DNA from: CAIZIN01 sp964483025 | GTDB taxonomy: Bacteria; Patescibacteriota; Minisyncoccia; Phycocordibacterales; CAIZIN01 | Assembly (NCBI GenBank): GCA_964483025.1 | Contig: CAYZZT010000042.1 | Coordinates: 1-5,427 of the forward strand | Direction: 5' to 3' | Length of the DNA stretch: 5,427 bases | Part shown: positions 4,837-5,427 of the stretch, piece by piece | How the letters are laid out: the number at the start of each line of letters is the position of its first letter | How positions within the stretch are numbered: position 1 is the stretch's first letter | Program-made: the position numbers and the translations under genes | The notes under the pieces: generated by a model | What the model was told of the DNA's origin: nothing | Seen by the model: only the letters and a program-made list of their open reading frames with translations | Databases searched by the model: none

Positions 4837-4864
4837 ATTATAGCAAAAAATAGTATTTAATCAA
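4837..4864 (-). promoter_or_regulatory. Extended -10 promoter giving a leaderless grpE transcript
   Basis: On the minus strand TTGATT (4864-4859) is followed after 16 bp by TATAAT (4842-4837), with TG one base before it (TGCTATAAT, extended -10). The next six bases are CCCCCT and then ATG, so the predicted transcription start is the A of the start codon. There is no room for a ribosome binding site. The -35 box overlaps the outer arm of the nested inverted repeat at 4856-4919, which could therefore act as an operator. Confidence 0.7.
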
Positions 4865-4919
4865 AATACTGCATAAAACAACGACCATCATTTTTATGCA
4901 GTAATAAAAATTGATTAAA
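4856..4919. repeat. Nested inverted repeat at the grpE promoter
   Basis: Outer arms TTTAATCAA (4856-4864) and TTGATTAAA (4911-4919) enclose perfect 11-bp inner arms ACTGCATAAAA (4868-4878) and TTTTATGCAGT (4892-4902), with a 13-nt loop. The left outer arm overlaps the grpE -35. It could be a repressor operator for heat-shock control, or a hairpin terminator for the upstream 127-residue gene. It does not match the CIRCE consensus. Confidence 0.7.
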
Positions 4920-4928
4920 ACGATTTTT

Positions 4929-5312
4929 CTATTTTTTTTCTGCAAAATATTGGTCCAATGCCCTTTCAGCAATATCTGAATCATAAACTTCAAAAAAGTC
5001 TGTTACTCTTTTTGTCATACGCTTATCCTTAGGAGAAGCATCCTCTTTTGATCCTGGACTTATCAAAATATCTAACCAAAGATGATATTTTTCAGCAAGC
5101 ATTTCTATTATCTTGCCAGAAAGTTTGAGTTTGTTTTTTTCATTAAAACCAAACCCAAAATTTTTCTTACTCAACTTTTCAATCATCTCCTTTATGTCTC
5201 GTTCTCTCTGTTCAACCGTGAATTCATTCCCTCCTTCTTCTTTTGTCTTAATAACTGTATTTTCCTCAATCTCAGTTTTAGCTGAATCGTTTCCTAATGA
5301 TTCCATTCCCAT
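4929..5312 (-). CDS. Hypothetical cytosolic protein, 127 residues
   Basis: I do not recognise this protein. An acidic, disordered N-terminus (1-32) is followed by predominantly helical, charged sequence: VEQRERDIKEMIEKLSKK (33-50), a glycine/phenylalanine turn NFGFGFNEKN (51-60), helix KLSGKIIEMLAEKYHLWLDIL (63-83), a polar loop SPGSKEDASPKDKR, and a C-terminal helix TKRVTDFFEVYDSDIAERALDQYF. There is no membrane segment, cysteine or known catalytic motif. The ATG at 5312 is taken as start; a second ATG two codons on (5306) is equally possible. A promoter at 5343-5370 would give a leader of about 25 nt. It precedes grpE on the same strand, the place often held by hrcA, but the sequence does not resemble HrcA and is far too short. 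Confidence 0.65.
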   Translation of the reverse strand: MGMESLGNDSAKTEIEENTVIKTKEEGGNEFTVEQRERDIKEMIEKLSKKNFGFGFNEKNKLKLSGKIIEMLAEKYHLWLDILISPGSKEDASPKDKRMTKRVTDFFEVYDSDIAERALDQYFAEKK

Positions 5313-5342
5313 ATTTTTTAAAGATTATTTATAAGTCACTTA

Positions 5343-5370
5343 ATTATAACAATAAAAAATTTTATTGCAA
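5343..5370 (-). promoter_or_regulatory. Sigma-70-like promoter for the 127-residue gene
   Basis: On the minus strand TTGCAA (5370-5365) and TATAAT (5348-5343) are separated by 16 bp of AT-rich DNA. The start codon is 30 nt past the -10, leaving a normal short leader, unlike the leaderless pattern at grpE. Confidence 0.6.
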
Positions 5371-5382
5371 ACATAAGTCTTG

Positions 5383-5426
5383 TCCAACGCAACATGAGCA
5401 TCAAACAGGGATTCATTCCAACGCAA
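5383..5426. repeat. Direct repeat TCCAACGCAA at the right edge
   Basis: TCCAACGCAA occurs at 5383-5392 and 5417-5426, 34 bp start to start, upstream of the promoter at 5343-5370. These could be paired protein-binding sites or part of a gene or repeat that continues beyond the window. No complete gene is visible in 5371-5427. Confidence 0.45.
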
Positions 5427-5427
5427 A

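Noticed and set aside
5082..5334. Two plus-strand open frames opposite the 127-residue gene
   Set aside because: They are phenylalanine- and serine-rich mirror images of a lysine/glutamate-rich coding strand, with no promoter or ribosome binding site.
5383..5426. CRISPR array suggested by two TCCAACGCAA copies
   Set aside because: Only two 10-bp copies with a 24-bp gap are seen; the repeat is too short for a CRISPR repeat and no cas gene is present.
5394..5427. Possible start of a plus-strand gene (ATG reading MSIKQGFIPTQ) at the right edge
   Set aside because: Only 11 codons are visible, with no ribosome binding site or convincing promoter, so it cannot be supported from this window.
5336..5427. 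Minus-strand frame open from the right edge to a TGA at 5336-5338
   Set aside because: It runs through the promoter region, has poly-phenylalanine/isoleucine content from AT-rich DNA, and matches no known C-terminus, including HrcA.

Overview
The window comes from an AT-rich bacterial chromosome that uses the standard genetic code, with short, tightly packed genes almost all on the minus strand. The gene style suggests a Patescibacteria/CPR genome, probably Parcubacteria-like: compact housekeeping proteins with lysine-rich hypothetical neighbours, an antitoxin-first HicB/HicA pair, few Shine-Dalgarno sites, and palindromic and heptad intergenic repeats. This placement is inferred from gene style. 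There is no rRNA or other marker in the window to prove it.

In the direction of minus-strand transcription (right to left), the window starts with a good promoter (5343-5370) and an unrecognised acidic 127-residue protein (4929-5312). A nested inverted repeat and a promoter whose -10 box sits 6 nt from the start codon lead into grpE (4189-4830). An intergenic stretch with two diverged copies of a GC-rich hairpin module (4054-4197) and a further hairpin precede engB (3444-4016). A lone plus-strand gene for a basic 89-residue protein (3070-3339) follows, closed by an intrinsic terminator. Divergent to it is a compact minus-strand run of ygjP-like metallopeptidase, hicB, hicA and a short tspO (3014 down to 1513), with gaps of 18 nt, 6 nt and a 1-nt overlap. 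A new promoter then drives a 69-residue protein that overlaps a DUF2335 membrane protein, followed 14 nt later by a 99-residue protein of unknown function. A heptad repeat, a possible promoter and a 73-bp palindromic element come before dnaK, which runs off the left edge after about 120 codons.

Functionally, the two ends are the Hsp70 system: DnaK is the chaperone and GrpE its nucleotide exchange factor. In many bacteria the two genes are adjacent. Here about 3.8 kb separates them, holding ribosome biogenesis (EngB), a toxin-antitoxin pair, TspO and several small unknown genes.

The most interesting signals are (i) -10 boxes placed exactly where leaderless mRNAs would begin at the start codon, clear at grpE and at the 69-residue gene; (ii) several structured intergenic repeats; (iii) the antitoxin-first HicBA pair with a HicB that has no visible DNA-binding domain, coupled to a TspO lacking its first helix; and (iv) the overlapping 69-residue/DUF2335 pair. 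I see no CRISPR array, transposase, tRNA or rRNA.
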